From: Chrysochromulina tobinii
Lineage: Eukaryota > Haptophyta > Prymnesiales > Chrysochromulinaceae
Reading direction: 5' to 3'
DNA length: 49,715 nt
Assembly (NCBI GenBank): GCA_001275005.1
Contig: JWZX01003341.1
Span: forward strand, 1-49,715
Below are positions 1 through 9,261 of this stretch, piece by piece. The position numbers and the translations under genes were made by a program. Below the pieces are notes generated by a model that did no database searches, was not told the DNA's origin, and saw only the letters and a program-made list of their open reading frames with translations. Each line of letters begins with the position of its first letter. Position 1 is the first letter of the stretch.

Positions 1-177
1 ACAGCATCATCCTAAGTCTCTTCTAGCCTTCCCTGGCGCCCTGGGGCGCCTGCGGCGCCGTTTTCTTTTTTTTCTTTTCCGCCCCACACTACGGAAAAAA
101 AGCCGAGATAGCGCAAATGTGCCGTGCGCCAGAGCCTACGGGCTAACGGGCATGCCATCGTGCGTGGCATCGACCAG

Positions 178-3100
178 TCATCGCTTCTTGGACCTCTTGT
201 TGGAGAGGCAGTTGGCGCAGTCTCCCTCGTCCATACTATCTCCTTCCAGCTTGCGGCCCTTACGAGCCGTCGCTGCAGAAGCCGCCGGCTCCAGCTGCGC
301 GTCGGTCCGTGGTGGGCAGCGTGCCGCTTTGGTGGCCGTCCAGACGGTGAAGCGGCCGTCATCGTACGCCGCGCGCGCGCCGCACAGTCGGCCAGCTTGG
401 CGAGCGAGCAAGCGGCCTACCGGCACGTACGTCTGTGCGACCAGCCAGAGGGCACCGCCGTGCTGAAGACGCTTGGCGGCGCCCGCGATGAGGGTCCGAA
501 GGACCCGAAAGTCAGTCTGGAGGCCCAGGTGAACGGGCGGGTTGGAGACGATGAGGTCGAAGCGAGTACCACGTGGCAGGCCGTCCCACCCATCGCCTAG
601 GTACACGCGCGCGCCGCCGCCCACGTTGCCCCTTGCCGCGCGAACAGCGAGCGCGTCGGCGTCTAGGAGGTGTAGCCGGAGTGTCGGCTCTGCTGCCAAG
701 AGGGCGGCGGCAATCACCCCACTTCCCGCGCAAAAGTCGAGCACCTTTGCGCGCGTCGGCGGCGGCGGCATCGCGGAGAGCAAGGCGCTCGTCATCACAT
801 CAACCAGACCAGAGGCGAACAGCCCCGGGAGCGTGAGCCACCGAACAGGGGCGGACCGAACAGGGGCGGAGGCAGGGGCGGACCGAACAGGGGCGGACCG
901 AACAGGGGCGGAGGCAGGGGCGGAGGAGCCTTCGGTGGCAGGGGCGACGGCGCTCGCGGTCGTCGGTTGCCCCACAATTGGCAACATGATCATGCAATGC
1001 TCATCAAAGTCCGCAATCCCGACCCGCTCTGCGATACACGCTGAGCGGCGCGCGCACAGCACCGCCGCCGCGCCTCCCAGCGGCTGCGCTGCGCCTACCG
1101 ATTCAAACAGCCGAGGTGGCAAGCATGCATGCGTCGAATGAATCCCCTCATCGCGGCATCCGAGAATGATCAACAGTCCGCCGGTGCAGAGGACGGACGC
1201 GGCAGCATGCGTGGCGTGATCGAGTGCAGAGCGGGAAGGAGGGAGACGCAGCACGACCGCCGCATAGCCCCTCGCCGCCGCGGCTGCTGCCACCACCGCC
1301 GCCGTCGCCGTCGAGGGTGGCGATGCACCATGGTCGCCCCTGCCCCTCTGCCCGTCCCTCGAAGCCCACGGGGCATGTGGCCAGGGCGCGGCCGGCGGGC
1401 ACTCCTGAGGCAGGCGTGCATCAGCAAAGCGATGATAATGGGCCACCAGAAGGCCCGCGGCTCGTAAGGCAGCGCTCAGCCGACGGTTGACCGAGCCAGC
1501 ACTCCCCGCGTTCATGAGCAGCACTGGTGAGCCAACGGCCACAGAGGCCCAAGGGGCGGGCGAAGCGCTCAGAGCGGCGCGTGCGGCGAGGACATCGAGG
1601 GCTTTCCTCTCCTTCTTGACGATGGCGAGTGCGCTCGTGGCAGCGCTCGACAGGCGCGCCACGAGCGCATCGGCTGCCTCGCCCAGAGAGACAGCCCCAG
1701 ATGGCTCGCTGCCGCCAGGCATGGGCATGCCGCCACCACTGCCCCGACTTTCGAGGCGAACCCGCGTCGTATCGGGCAGTCCCCGCGTCCCGTCCCGCGT
1801 CGTATCGGGCAGTCCCCGCGCCCCGTCCGCGGCGAGCACGCGCATTCCGAACTCGATGGTCGCCACCTCCTGCCAGCCTAGGTGGGAGGGCGGCAGCCGG
1901 CTTGCGTGCTCCCACAATGCGCCCACCACACGCTCCCATGGCGATCCGAGCATGGAGTTTGGCGCCCTAGCCAAGAATGAAGACGAAGCAGACCCATCAG
2001 TGCCGCCGCCGCCGCTGGTGCCAGAGCCGAGGCAATGACTCAGCTCACTGCCGCCCGCCGCGCCTGCATAGAAGCCCGAGCCAAGATGCATACGGCCGAC
2101 GGCCCAGACCACGTCCGCCACGTCGGCGGGCCCAAGTGCCGACACGGCGCCCGGTCGCTCGAGCAAAGGGAGCACACACGCGGGAGGCGCGGCCAGACGC
2201 GCACAAGCAGTGCAGACGTTGGCGAGACCTTGGGGGGTTAGGGCGCCTGCCTGAGCTGCCGCCTGCCGCAATAGCGCGTGCACGAGCGAGGCGGGGGGCG
2301 CGGGCTCGAGGCGCGAGAAGGCGTACAAGCAGTTCGCGATGCCCTGCGCACTGAGCCCTTGAAGCAAGGCGCAGCCGCCGCCCTCGCCGTCGCCGCCCTC
2401 GCCGCCGCCGCCCTCGCCGCCGCCGCCCTCGCCGCCGCCGCCCTCGCCGCCGCCGCCCTCGCCGCCCTTGCCGCCCTTGCCACCCTTGCCGCCCTTGCCG
2501 CCGGCAGCAGCACCCGCGAGGGCTTCCGTATTCGCAAGCGCGCCGTGCAGCGCGCTCACCAGACGCCCGAGCTCCGCAGCAGGATACAGCTGCAGCTTGG
2601 TCGCTGCCCACGCCGTCGTTGAGAGCTCGAGTGGCTTGAAGCGGTTCAGGAGTTGATGCAGGTGCTCATCGAGAGCGAGGACAAGGGAGCTCTCAACGGG
2701 TGTGCCCAGCTTGGCGAGCGCCCACAGACCATTCGCCACATCCTGCGGCGCGCAGCTCCGCGCCGTGATGAGCATCGCCAGCCTCCGCTGAAGACGGCGA
2801 AGCGTCTCGGGCGGTGGTGGCGGCGGCGGCGGTGGCGGCGCGGAACCAGAGACGAGGCCGAGCGCGTGCATTACACCCACCACCGCCTGTGCGTCGAGCG
2901 GCTCGCCGCCGCTGCTAGCTGCAGTGGACGGTCCTGCCGATGCATTGCCTTCCGAACCACAGCAGTCTGCGAGTGCCGTCAGAGCATTGGTGATGGCGAC
3001 TCGAGTGGCTGGCACTGCCGCGCTGTAGGGCCACAGCTTGCCGAGCGCCCACGCAGCCTTGCTGACCGCGCGCCCGTCGAGGCGGCGACAAATGCCATTC

Positions 3101-3318
3101 GCATGGAGCTGGGCGACGAGCCGGGCGATGCGCTCGTCCTCGCTCTGTGGCGCAGGCGGCGTGCCGAGCCTCGCGAGGACGTTGAGGGCGTGGGAGGCGA
3201 TGTTTGCCCGCCGCAGCGGCGTTTCCGTGTCTCGTGGTGTCGCGGCGTCGAGCAATGCCGCGGGAGATGTCGCCGCCGAGCAAAGCTTGAAGGCGTCCGG
3301 GCCTCGGATTGCGGACAT
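178..3318 (-). CDS. OPR-like repeat / RsmC-type methyltransferase fusion
   Basis: Single-exon gene of 1,046 residues from the first ATG (3316-3318); the frame opens slightly earlier but only with a GTG codon. The N-terminal half has helical repeats of the type 'ANGLWALAKLG' and 'ANCLYAFSRL', as in octotricopeptide/FAST-like RNA-binding proteins of organelles. The C-terminal half matches RsmC, the 16S rRNA guanine-N2 methyltransferase. It has a degenerate first Rossmann-like domain, then 'LPGLFASGLVD', the SAM-binding motif 'VLDFCAGSG' (about residue 858) and the catalytic 'SNPPVH' (about residue 923). The two parts are joined by low-complexity Gly/Glu and Ser/Ala/Pro/Arg linkers. From this I infer organellar rRNA or mRNA methylation guided by the repeat domain. 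No clear targeting peptide is visible. The methyltransferase fold is certain; the RNA target is inferred. Confidence 0.8.
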   Translation of the reverse strand: MSAIRGPDAFKLCSAATSPAALLDAATPRDTETPLRRANIASHALNVLARLGTPPAPQSEDERIARLVAQLHANGICRRLDGRAVSKAAWALGKLWPYSAAVPATRVAITNALTALADCCGSEGNASAGPSTAASSGGEPLDAQAVVGVMHALGLVSGSAPPPPPPPPPPETLRRLQRRLAMLITARSCAPQDVANGLWALAKLGTPVESSLVLALDEHLHQLLNRFKPLELSTTAWAATKLQLYPAAELGRLVSALHGALANTEALAGAAAGGKGGKGGKGGKGGEGGGGEGGGGEGGGGEGGGGEGGDGEGGGCALLQGLSAQGIANCLYAFSRLEPAPPASLVHALLRQAAAQAGALTPQGLANVCTACARLAAPPACVLPLLERPGAVSALGPADVADVVWAVGRMHLGSGFYAGAAGGSELSHCLGSGTSGGGGTDGSASSSFLARAPNSMLGSPWERVVGALWEHASRLPPSHLGWQEVATIEFGMRVLAADGARGLPDTTRDGTRGLPDTTRVRLESRGSGGGMPMPGGSEPSGAVSLGEAADALVARLSSAATSALAIVKKERKALDVLAARAALSASPAPWASVAVGSPVLLMNAGSAGSVNRRLSAALRAAGLLVAHYHRFADARLPQECPPAAPWPHAPWASRDGQRGRGDHGASPPSTATAAVVAAAAAARGYAAVVLRLPPSRSALDHATHAAASVLCTGGLLIILGCRDEGIHSTHACLPPRLFESVGAAQPLGGAAAVLCARRSACIAERVGIADFDEHCMIMLPIVGQPTTASAVAPATEGSSAPASAPVRSAPVRSAPASAPVRSAPVRWLTLPGLFASGLVDVMTSALLSAMPPPPTRAKVLDFCAGSGVIAAALLAAEPTLRLHLLDADALAVRAARGNVGGGARVYLGDGWDGLPRGTRFDLIVSNPPVHLGLQTDFRVLRTLIAGAAKRLQHGGALWLVAQTYVPVGRLLARQAGRLCGARAAYDDGRFTVWTATKAARCPPRTDAQLEPAASAATARKGRKLEGDSMDEGDCANCLSNKRSKKR
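843..921. repeat. Coding minisatellite, Ser-Ala-Pro-Val-Arg repeat
   Basis: Tandem copies of GGGGCGGACCGAACAG, some with a GGCGGAGGCAG insertion. They encode an SAPVR/SAPA linker just before the catalytic domain of the RsmC-like protein on the minus strand. Confidence 0.8.
1761..1826. repeat. Two-copy 33-bp in-frame tandem repeat
   Basis: A 33-bp unit beginning CCCGCGTCGTATCGGGCAGT occurs twice in a row. It encodes the duplicated 11-residue segment RGLPDTTRDGT of the RsmC-like fusion. The unit is a multiple of three, so copy changes keep the frame. Confidence 0.8.
2377..2510. repeat. Gly/Glu and Gly/Lys coding minisatellite
   Basis: Repeated 15-bp CCCTCGCCGCCGCCG units followed by 9-bp CTTGCCGCC-like units. 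On the minus strand they encode GGKGGKG then GEGGGGEGGGG, a flexible linker between the helical repeats of the RsmC-like fusion protein. Confidence 0.85.
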
Positions 3319-3867
3319 GGTGCAGTATACCGGTAACACACCTAAAACTGGATGTGAACGACGTGGTTGTGGAATTCACGGTAAAAAGACACCGGCTCGG
3401 GGGGAGCCGGGACCAGCTCGTAGGCGTTCAGCAGAGGTGAGAAAACGGCGTTGTGCTTCTTTCTTTAGATTGACGCAACGACATGCAGACGACACGAGGA
3501 CCCGTCGACCCGACACCATTTCCTTGTACACCATCAACCAGCCCGTTCAACCCACACGGCCAGAAAACCAGCACCGGCAAACTAATACCTTGCTAATACC
3601 CACATAGAGCCCGAGTACCCGAATACGTGTGTGCACGGTACGAACCGCAGGCCTATCCATACTCAGCTCCCTGTGCCGCGCTTAGCCCTTCGAACGGTTA
3701 GCCCTTCAAACGGCCAGCCCTTCGGTTCTTGGTCGAAGCTTGCGACAAAAATGCATCACCAACCAACGGCACGCGTAACTCCAACGGTGCCGCCCATGCT
3801 CTTTTTGCCCGTCGTTGTTTTCCCAGGCGAGATCCCCAACTCCGGAGGCGATGTGCCGTCATCCCTG
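3319..3867. other. Spacer with a three-copy 16-bp repeat
   Basis: This 549-bp region lies between the start of the RsmC-like gene and the stop of the Sfi1-like gene, both on the minus strand, so it holds the promoter of the former and the 3' end of the latter. At 3681-3728 three 16-bp copies of a TTAGCCCTTCGAACG-like unit follow each other. I see no convincing gene or TATA box. Confidence 0.5.
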
Positions 3868-6800
3868 TCACCCAACGTGCGCTGGAGCGCCAGGGCCGCT
3901 TCGAGTGTGGTCTTCGCGCGGTAGGCCAACAAAGCAGACGAGCGCGTCTTCAATCTTGAACGACCGCGCCGAGGACGGCGTCCGCCCCGAGGACGGCGTC
4001 CGCGTCGGCGAGGTCCGCATCGATGAGGTCCGCGACCGCGTCGGTGACTTGTTCGTCGTCGGTGACGTGCTCTCGATGTAATTCGGATCATGCGTGGCGC
4101 GCCACAGCCTCCGATATGCCTCGTCAAAGCGGCTCGCCTTCGCGCTGGCCTCGCTCGAGAGCTCACGCGCGTTGCTAAGCGCACCCCGGAGAAAGGAAGC
4201 CTCTGCCTCCGCCGCGAGTCTCTTACGCCTCTCATCATCCCCGCGCGCGTTTGCCTCGTGCGCCGCCGCTTGCGCCTTGTCCAGCGCATGCGCCGCTTCA
4301 TCGGCTCTTGCCTCGAGCTCGGAGACGACGCGCGCGAGGACGAGTTCGGCCTCTTCGGCTTGTGCCTTGAGCTCGAGGACGAGCAGACGGCCTTCTGCCT
4401 CGCTCTCGGCGAGACGAGCCTCGAGCTGCTCCGCGCCTGAGACGGCGTTTCGCCTCTCCCGCCCGAGCTCGACCGTTGCGAGCATGCGCGCGCGCCGGTG
4501 CGCCACCCGCCCCCACTGCAACAGCGCACATCGCAGCAACTGCTGCAGCAGCGCACCATGTGTCGTCGCATGCGCCGCAGACAGCGCCGCCGCCTTCAAC
4601 CGCTCCGATTGCACGCCACGCCGCCAAGAATGCGCCCAGCTTCCAAATGCGGAGCGCTGGGCTTCGGTGCGGCACAGCCGGGTACTCATCGCCACCAGAA
4701 AGCGCGAGGCACGCCGGGCAGCGCGGAGCGCCCGGCTGTGAGCGGCCCAGACGACGATGGCCCGCCGTGGGGGATTAATAAGCGCCCAGCGTGTGCCGAT
4801 CGCTGCAGTCACTTGACTGCGTGACCGTGAAGGTGTCTCACCTACCTCGCACAGCAGCGAGCGGCTCCCGAGGCGCGCCGTGAGGAGCATCTCGAGCTGC
4901 TGCAGCGACGCGTTCTGTACCTCGTCGGCGAGCTCGAAGGCGGCTCGGGACTCCGTGGACATTCCCTCCCACGTGATCCACGCACGGCGCATCCCAAAAT
5001 GGCACAGGGGGATGCCTAACGTGAGGAGCTTTTGAAACCTTTGGTGCTCTGTGGACTCTCCCTCCCACGTGCTCCACGCGCGGCGGAGCCCTGAGTGGCG
5101 CAGGGCAGTGCCAAACGCGCGGAGCCTGGCGCGTTCGCGCGCGACGCCGAGCCAGGTCGTGAGTGCCTTGCGCGCGCCCGCGTGGCGTAGCGCAAAGAGC
5201 GCCTCGCGCAGCCGTGCCAGATGGAACGCCCTCTCGTGAGCCATCTCGATCCACGAGTTGAACACGAGCCTCGCGCCGCGCATCCGCAAGGAGCGGGCCA
5301 CCATGCGCATCTGCGTGAGCGCGGTCCGTCCGTGCTCACGCTGCTCTGCCCAGCTGGCGAAAGCTTTGCGTGTGCTGCCGTGACGGAACGCCGTGACCGC
5401 TTTCTTGAAGAGGAGATGCGTCTTCCGAGAGCGTGCGGCAAGCGTCCACGTGCTGAATGCGAGCCGCTTGCCACGGTGCACCATGGCGCTGAGCGTTGAG
5501 CGCAAGAAGCGAAGCGACGCGACCACCTCTTGCCACTGCAGCCACGCCGCTTGCCGTTTGCCGAGTGCCCATTCGCGGATGGTCTCGTGGACTCGTTGGT
5601 TGAGCTGATTCACCTCCCCCTTGGCGGACGCCAGCTCCGCCCAAGCATTCATCGCGCGCCGCCGGCCGGCGTTTCGTAGCGAGGCCACCGTCCTCCGCAG
5701 CAGCTCCAGCCGCCTCTCCCTTAGCTCCATCACTTCACGCCACGTGCTCCACGCGCGGCGACGCCCCGAGTGGCGCACGGCTTTGCCAAACGCGCGCAGC
5801 TTGGCCATGGCGCGAGCTTGCAGCACCCACGTGATGAGCGCCTTGCGCCCGCTCTTTTGCCGAAAGCTCAGCAGCGCCAGCTGAAGGCAATCGAGCTGAT
5901 GCATGCACTGCAAACACGTGCGGCGCCACTTCCCCCATGCCGCGCGCAGCTGCAGGCTCACCCGCACACGTAAGTGCGCCTTGAGGCGGCGGTCGGCATC
6001 GCTCACAGCAGGGCCAGCACGCGCCGTCCAGGTATTCAGAGCGGCACGCTGCAGACGATGCGTCGACCATTGGACGGCAGACTCCATCACCCGACGATCG
6101 TGCAGCAGACTCAGCCAGCTTTTCCACGCCTTGCGCACCACGTCACCACGGAATGCCGACGCAGCAGAGAGCAGCGCCCGCTGCGAACGCTGGCGAGCCT
6201 CCAGCATGGCTTGCACGGTGCCGATCCAGCGCGTAAATGCCGCATGTTGCCTCGGCATCACCCACTGAGCCAACAGGCCTCGAAGACGATCTGAGGCCTG
6301 TTTGAGCATTTTGAGAGCCTCGGCCCAAATATTCAAGGCACGTCGCAGACCGCTGTGAAGTAGCGAGACCAGCGCTCCTCGGAGTAGACGCTCCTGCCGT
6401 CGCCACTCTGTGGACACTCCCTCCCACGTGCTCCACGCGCGGCGGAGCCCCGAGTGGCGCAGGGCGGTGCCAAACGCGCGGAGCCTGGCGCGTTCGCGCG
6501 CGACGCCGAGCCAGGTCGTGAGTGCCTTGCGCGCGCCCGCGTGGCGTAGCGCAAAGAGCGCCTCGCGCAGCCGTGCCAGATGGAACGCCCTCTCGTGGGC
6601 CATCTCGATCCACGAGTTGAACACGAGCCTTGCGCCGCGCATCCGCAAGGCACTCACCGCCCTCGTGCGCAGCGCCTTCTCGTGCCGCCGGCGCGCGGCG
6701 TAAAGACGAAAATCGTCGATACCGAGGGTCATCATCTGCCGGAGCTCTCTGAAGCGCAGTGCGAAGGCGTACTGGTTGCAAAGATCATGTTTGACGCCTT

Positions 6801-7182
6801 CGATGTGCCTTCTCATCCATCGAGCAAAGCACCTCTTCTTCATCTTTCTGAGGCTGGACTCGATCTCCATCTTCTCCTGCGTGTCCCATAGCCGCTGCGC
6901 CTCCTCCCTGATGCGCACGCGCTCCCGCGCAATATCCTCGATATCTCGCAGCGTGTCAGCCGAAGTTGGTGCTTGGCGTGCGATCCGATCTGAGCGGCTG
7001 AGAGCAAGCTCGATCTTCTTCTTTATGGGATCGTCCGCGTCCAAGTTCAGCACGGGCGAGCGGGGCGACGTGGCGGGGGGGCTGCTGCCGATGGAAGGCA
7101 ACCGAAACTCGAAAGACTGGGGCGAATCCTGTCTCGATAAGCTGGGGCGTTTCTCCGAGGGGCTCAAGGAGGTGCGCCTCAT
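3868..7182 (-). CDS. Sfi1-like centrin-binding repeat protein
   Basis: A 1,104-residue protein with a genuine ATG start. From about residue 115 to 800 it is built of roughly 30-residue helical repeats with a hydrophobic/Trp signature such as 'AFSTW', 'AWSTWEGV' and 'ALTTWLGVAR'. This is the hallmark of Sfi1-family proteins, which bind centrin at centrosomes, spindle pole bodies and basal bodies. A coiled coil rich in Glu/Ala follows (about 912-1000), then a Ser/Thr/Pro/Arg-rich tail with TSPTR and TPSSGR motifs that could be phosphorylated. Two blocks of repeats are almost identical at DNA level (5047-5291 and 6406-6650). A stop-free 39-bp GT-AG segment at 4803-4841 could be an intron or coding. 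The family is well supported; localisation is inferred. Confidence 0.85.
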   Translation of the reverse strand: MRRTSLSPSEKRPSLSRQDSPQSFEFRLPSIGSSPPATSPRSPVLNLDADDPIKKKIELALSRSDRIARQAPTSADTLRDIEDIARERVRIREEAQRLWDTQEKMEIESSLRKMKKRCFARWMRRHIEGVKHDLCNQYAFALRFRELRQMMTLGIDDFRLYAARRRHEKALRTRAVSALRMRGARLVFNSWIEMAHERAFHLARLREALFALRHAGARKALTTWLGVARERARLRAFGTALRHSGLRRAWSTWEGVSTEWRRQERLLRGALVSLLHSGLRRALNIWAEALKMLKQASDRLRGLLAQWVMPRQHAAFTRWIGTVQAMLEARQRSQRALLSAASAFRGDVVRKAWKSWLSLLHDRRVMESAVQWSTHRLQRAALNTWTARAGPAVSDADRRLKAHLRVRVSLQLRAAWGKWRRTCLQCMHQLDCLQLALLSFRQKSGRKALITWVLQARAMAKLRAFGKAVRHSGRRRAWSTWREVMELRERRLELLRRTVASLRNAGRRRAMNAWAELASAKGEVNQLNQRVHETIREWALGKRQAAWLQWQEVVASLRFLRSTLSAMVHRGKRLAFSTWTLAARSRKTHLLFKKAVTAFRHGSTRKAFASWAEQREHGRTALTQMRMVARSLRMRGARLVFNSWIEMAHERAFHLARLREALFALRHAGARKALTTWLGVARERARLRAFGTALRHSGLRRAWSTWEGESTEHQRFQKLLTLGIPLCHFGMRRAWITWEGMSTESRAAFELADEVQNASLQQLEMLLTARLGSRSLLCEVGETPSRSRSQVTAAIGTRWALINPPRRAIVVWAAHSRALRAARRASRFLVAMSTRLCRTEAQRSAFGSWAHSWRRGVQSERLKAAALSAAHATTHGALLQQLLRCALLQWGRVAHRRARMLATVELGRERRNAVSGAEQLEARLAESEAEGRLLVLELKAQAEEAELVLARVVSELEARADEAAHALDKAQAAAHEANARGDDERRKRLAAEAEASFLRGALSNARELSSEASAKASRFDEAYRRLWRATHDPNYIESTSPTTNKSPTRSRTSSMRTSPTRTPSSGRTPSSARSFKIEDALVCFVGLPREDHTRSGPGAPAHVG
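5047..5291. repeat. Internal 245-bp duplication, copy A (Sfi1-like gene)
   Basis: This stretch matches 6406-6650 at a constant offset of 1,359 bp with five mismatches by eye. The offset is a multiple of three, so the same 81-residue run of centrin-binding repeats appears twice in the protein. Confidence 0.9.
6406..6650. repeat. Internal 245-bp duplication, copy B (Sfi1-like gene)
   Basis: Partner of 5047-5291. The near identity contrasts with the strong divergence of the other Sfi1 repeats, so this duplication is recent or kept alike by gene conversion. Confidence 0.9.
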
Positions 7183-7350
7183 TGATCAAACCAAAAAAGA
7201 AATCGTTTTTTGCGCATGCAAAACATGCGAAACGCGAATTCTGGAGCTCCTTTGGCCTCTGGAGCCCCCTTGCCTGTTCACAGTTCTTCCTGCACTGTTC
7301 ACAGTCGCGCCTGGAGAAACCTTGTTGTGTCTGAGCAAAGCAAGGCCAGG

Positions 7351-7935
7351 ATGGGGCTCATTGCGGGCCTCACGGGCGCGAGCCTGGGCACGATGATCGT
7401 GATCTACACGCGGGCCTTGCGGAAGGTGGCGCTCTTCTCGAGTGAGTGCTCCTCGCGCGCGCGCGCAGATGCTGCAGCTCTATCGCACACGAAATCCACA
7501 GCGGCTCACTCTCCTCTCACTATCGCCTCTGTCAATCGCCTGCTGTGTGCGCACACATGCCTGGCCTCTGAGCGCGTGCATGCGCCGTCGTCCTGCTGCG
7601 CAGAGCCGTGGGAGCACGTCTTCTTTGGCGTCATCGGCGGCTGGTGGGGTGTGCACAAGCTGCTGCAGGCGGAGAGCTATTGCGAGGCAAAATCCAAAGA
7701 GCTGCTCTTGGCAAAAATGGAGCGGAACAAGGTGCGCGGGGCCAACCGCCACGTCGCCCGTGCGCCTTTGCGGAGCAGCCCGCGATGTCGCTCGTGTGCC
7801 TTTGCGGAGCAGCCTACACTTATCGCTGCCGATCTCACCCTGCCGCTCCGCGCGCGTCGTGTGCAGGGCACCCTCGATGAGAAGTACCGCGCCATGCTTG
7901 GCAGCAGCTACGCAAAAATCTTCCCCGAGAGCTGA
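7351..7935 (+). CDS. Small two-helix membrane protein, three exons
   Basis: Proposed exons are 7351-7441, 7604-7731 and 7867-7935, giving 95 residues. Introns are 162 bp (GTGAGTGC...GCGCAG) and 135 bp (GTGCGCGG...GTGCAG). Both are multiples of three without in-frame stops, so the unspliced frame stays open. The spliced protein starts MGLIAGLTGASLGTMIVIYT, an apparent membrane helix. It continues with FSKPWEHVFFGVIGGWWG, a second helix, then a charged tail ending KIFPES. Size and architecture resemble small inner-mitochondrial-membrane or respiratory-complex accessory subunits, but I do not recognise the family. An in-frame ATG at 7210 would add 47 residues; I prefer 7351 because the conserved-looking part begins there. 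It is divergent from the Sfi1-like gene across about 168 bp. Confidence 0.6.
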   Translation: MGLIAGLTGASLGTMIVIYTRALRKVALFSSECSSRARADAAALSHTKSTAAHSPLTIASVNRLLCAHTCLASERVHAPSSCCAEPWEHVFFGVIGGWWGVHKLLQAESYCEAKSKELLLAKMERNKVRGANRHVARAPLRSSPRCRSCAFAEQPTLIAADLTLPLRARRVQGTLDEKYRAMLGSSYAKIFPES

Positions 7936-8461
7936 GGCGCGGCCGCGCTCCAGCTTCTCGATGTATTGGCCGCGCGAGATGCCGCGCGAGTGGTGCGGGG
8001 CCTGCGTTTTACGTTTCGCAGGTCCGTCGCCGCTTGCACACCTATAGAACTCCTCCTCGATGCGGACGGCCTCGAGGAGCTAAGCGTCTGGATCGACTTT
8101 TCAGAGTCACGGGCACCGTCCACGTTAGTGACAGTGTGTCGTATCGCTGTGGGCGGGAGTTCTTTTGTTTTTCGACCTTGTTTTCTGCTTACACAGCGCC
8201 TGACTCGTCCTCGAAGAGCGGAGCCGCCGGCCGCGCCGTAGCGCATGCCGCATGGCCGTAGCGCCGCCGGGCGAGCGCGGCCGACCGGTGCAACCGCATT
8301 CAGATTCACACAGAGCACACGGCAAGAGGGGGAAGCGGCAGCCCCACTCCCCTGACTATCAGCCTAATCGCCGGCCCCCGCCGCAGAGCGAGTCTGAGAG
8401 AGGTGAGCCGGCCGCGCCTACGGCTACGCGAGACGCGAGAGAGCAAAGTCCGAGACCACGC
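7936..8461. other. Convergent 3' spacer, nothing recognised
   Basis: The 526-bp spacer lies between two genes that end toward each other. Short frames run through it but none has a recognisable domain or clear codon pattern. Confidence 0.4.
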
Positions 8462-9202
8462 CTAGGCGACGGTGAGGTCATCGGAGAAGTATAGGTGGAT
8501 GGTAGGGATGTGATCGTCTGGATCCATGTTAAGAAGGTCAAACTGCAGGTCCTCATCGGGGATGCCGTTGGCAGCGAGCGTCTTCTTCATGTCGAGGACG
8601 CGTGAGAGAGCGTGGTCGTCGCTGCGCTTCCACACATACGAGCCCGAGTGCTGGTTGTACGGGATGTACCGCTTCTGGATCGCGTCCAGAGTCTCCTCGC
8701 TGCACACCTCGATGACCGACTCCTGCTTGGTTAGCATGTTGAACAAACGGATCTTGCGAGTCTTCGCAGTGAGCAACCCAATCTGCAGCGTCTTGTCCTT
8801 CCACCACGGCTTGCCGATGTCCGACGACCACATCGCCGTCGGCTCCGACGGTGGGCAGTGCAGGAACTCGCCCATCGGGCAGAATGGCACCTCGAGCTCG
8901 GTTTTCGGGTCAATATACGACTTGACCTTCTTCGTGACGGGATCGAACCAGTGCGATATGTCCGTGCCCGCCGCATCGATGATCGGCTGCACGAGGCTGC
9001 CCGGGTTAGCGGCCACGAGCTTCGTCAGGTCGCACACCTTGCCGAACATAGACACCCACAAGTCATCGATGCGGTTGTGCGCCTTGATCTCATCGGGCGT
9101 ATAGTAGCCCTGACCCTCCAACTTCGCACGATCGCTGCGGCCGCGCACGCGTGCCTGGACGACGGTGGCAGATTCGTTCTCGATCCTCACCTTCTTGCGC
9201 AC
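8462..9202 (-). CDS. CYB5D1: CYB5D1-like cytochrome b5-domain ciliary protein (5' end unresolved)
   Basis: The protein matches CYB5D1 nearly end to end. It has a cytochrome b5-like start (YYTPDEIKAHNRIDDLWVS), 'DISHWFDP' with a candidate haem-ligand His, 'GKPWW', 'LLTAKTRKIRLFN', 'RYIPYNQHSGSYVWK' and a C terminus 'LYFSDDLTVA'. CYB5D1 orthologues are radial-spoke-associated proteins needed for coordinated ciliary beating, so this implies a motile flagellum. Upstream of the b5 domain is an IQ-like segment (ATVVQARVRGRSDR), a possible calmodulin or centrin site. The frame has no ATG before the domain: the first codon at 9202 is GTG and the frame stays open to about 9266. A short upstream exon must therefore supply the start, but I could not place it. 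Confidence 0.88.
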   Translation of the reverse strand: MRKKVRIENESATVVQARVRGRSDRAKLEGQGYYTPDEIKAHNRIDDLWVSMFGKVCDLTKLVAANPGSLVQPIIDAAGTDISHWFDPVTKKVKSYIDPKTELEVPFCPMGEFLHCPPSEPTAMWSSDIGKPWWKDKTLQIGLLTAKTRKIRLFNMLTKQESVIEVCSEETLDAIQKRYIPYNQHSGSYVWKRSDDHALSRVLDMKKTLAANGIPDEDLQFDLLNMDPDDHIPTIHLYFSDDLTVA

Positions 9203-9261
9203 GTCTTTTCCTTTCTTCGCCGCCGCAATCCGGTCAGCCGCTGGCCTGCTGCTCAGGGTCC

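Noticed and set aside
1-177. Gene at the left edge
   Set aside because: The short frames there are Arg/Pro-rich shadows; the DNA is the 3' flank of the RsmC-like gene with an oligo-T/pyrimidine tract.
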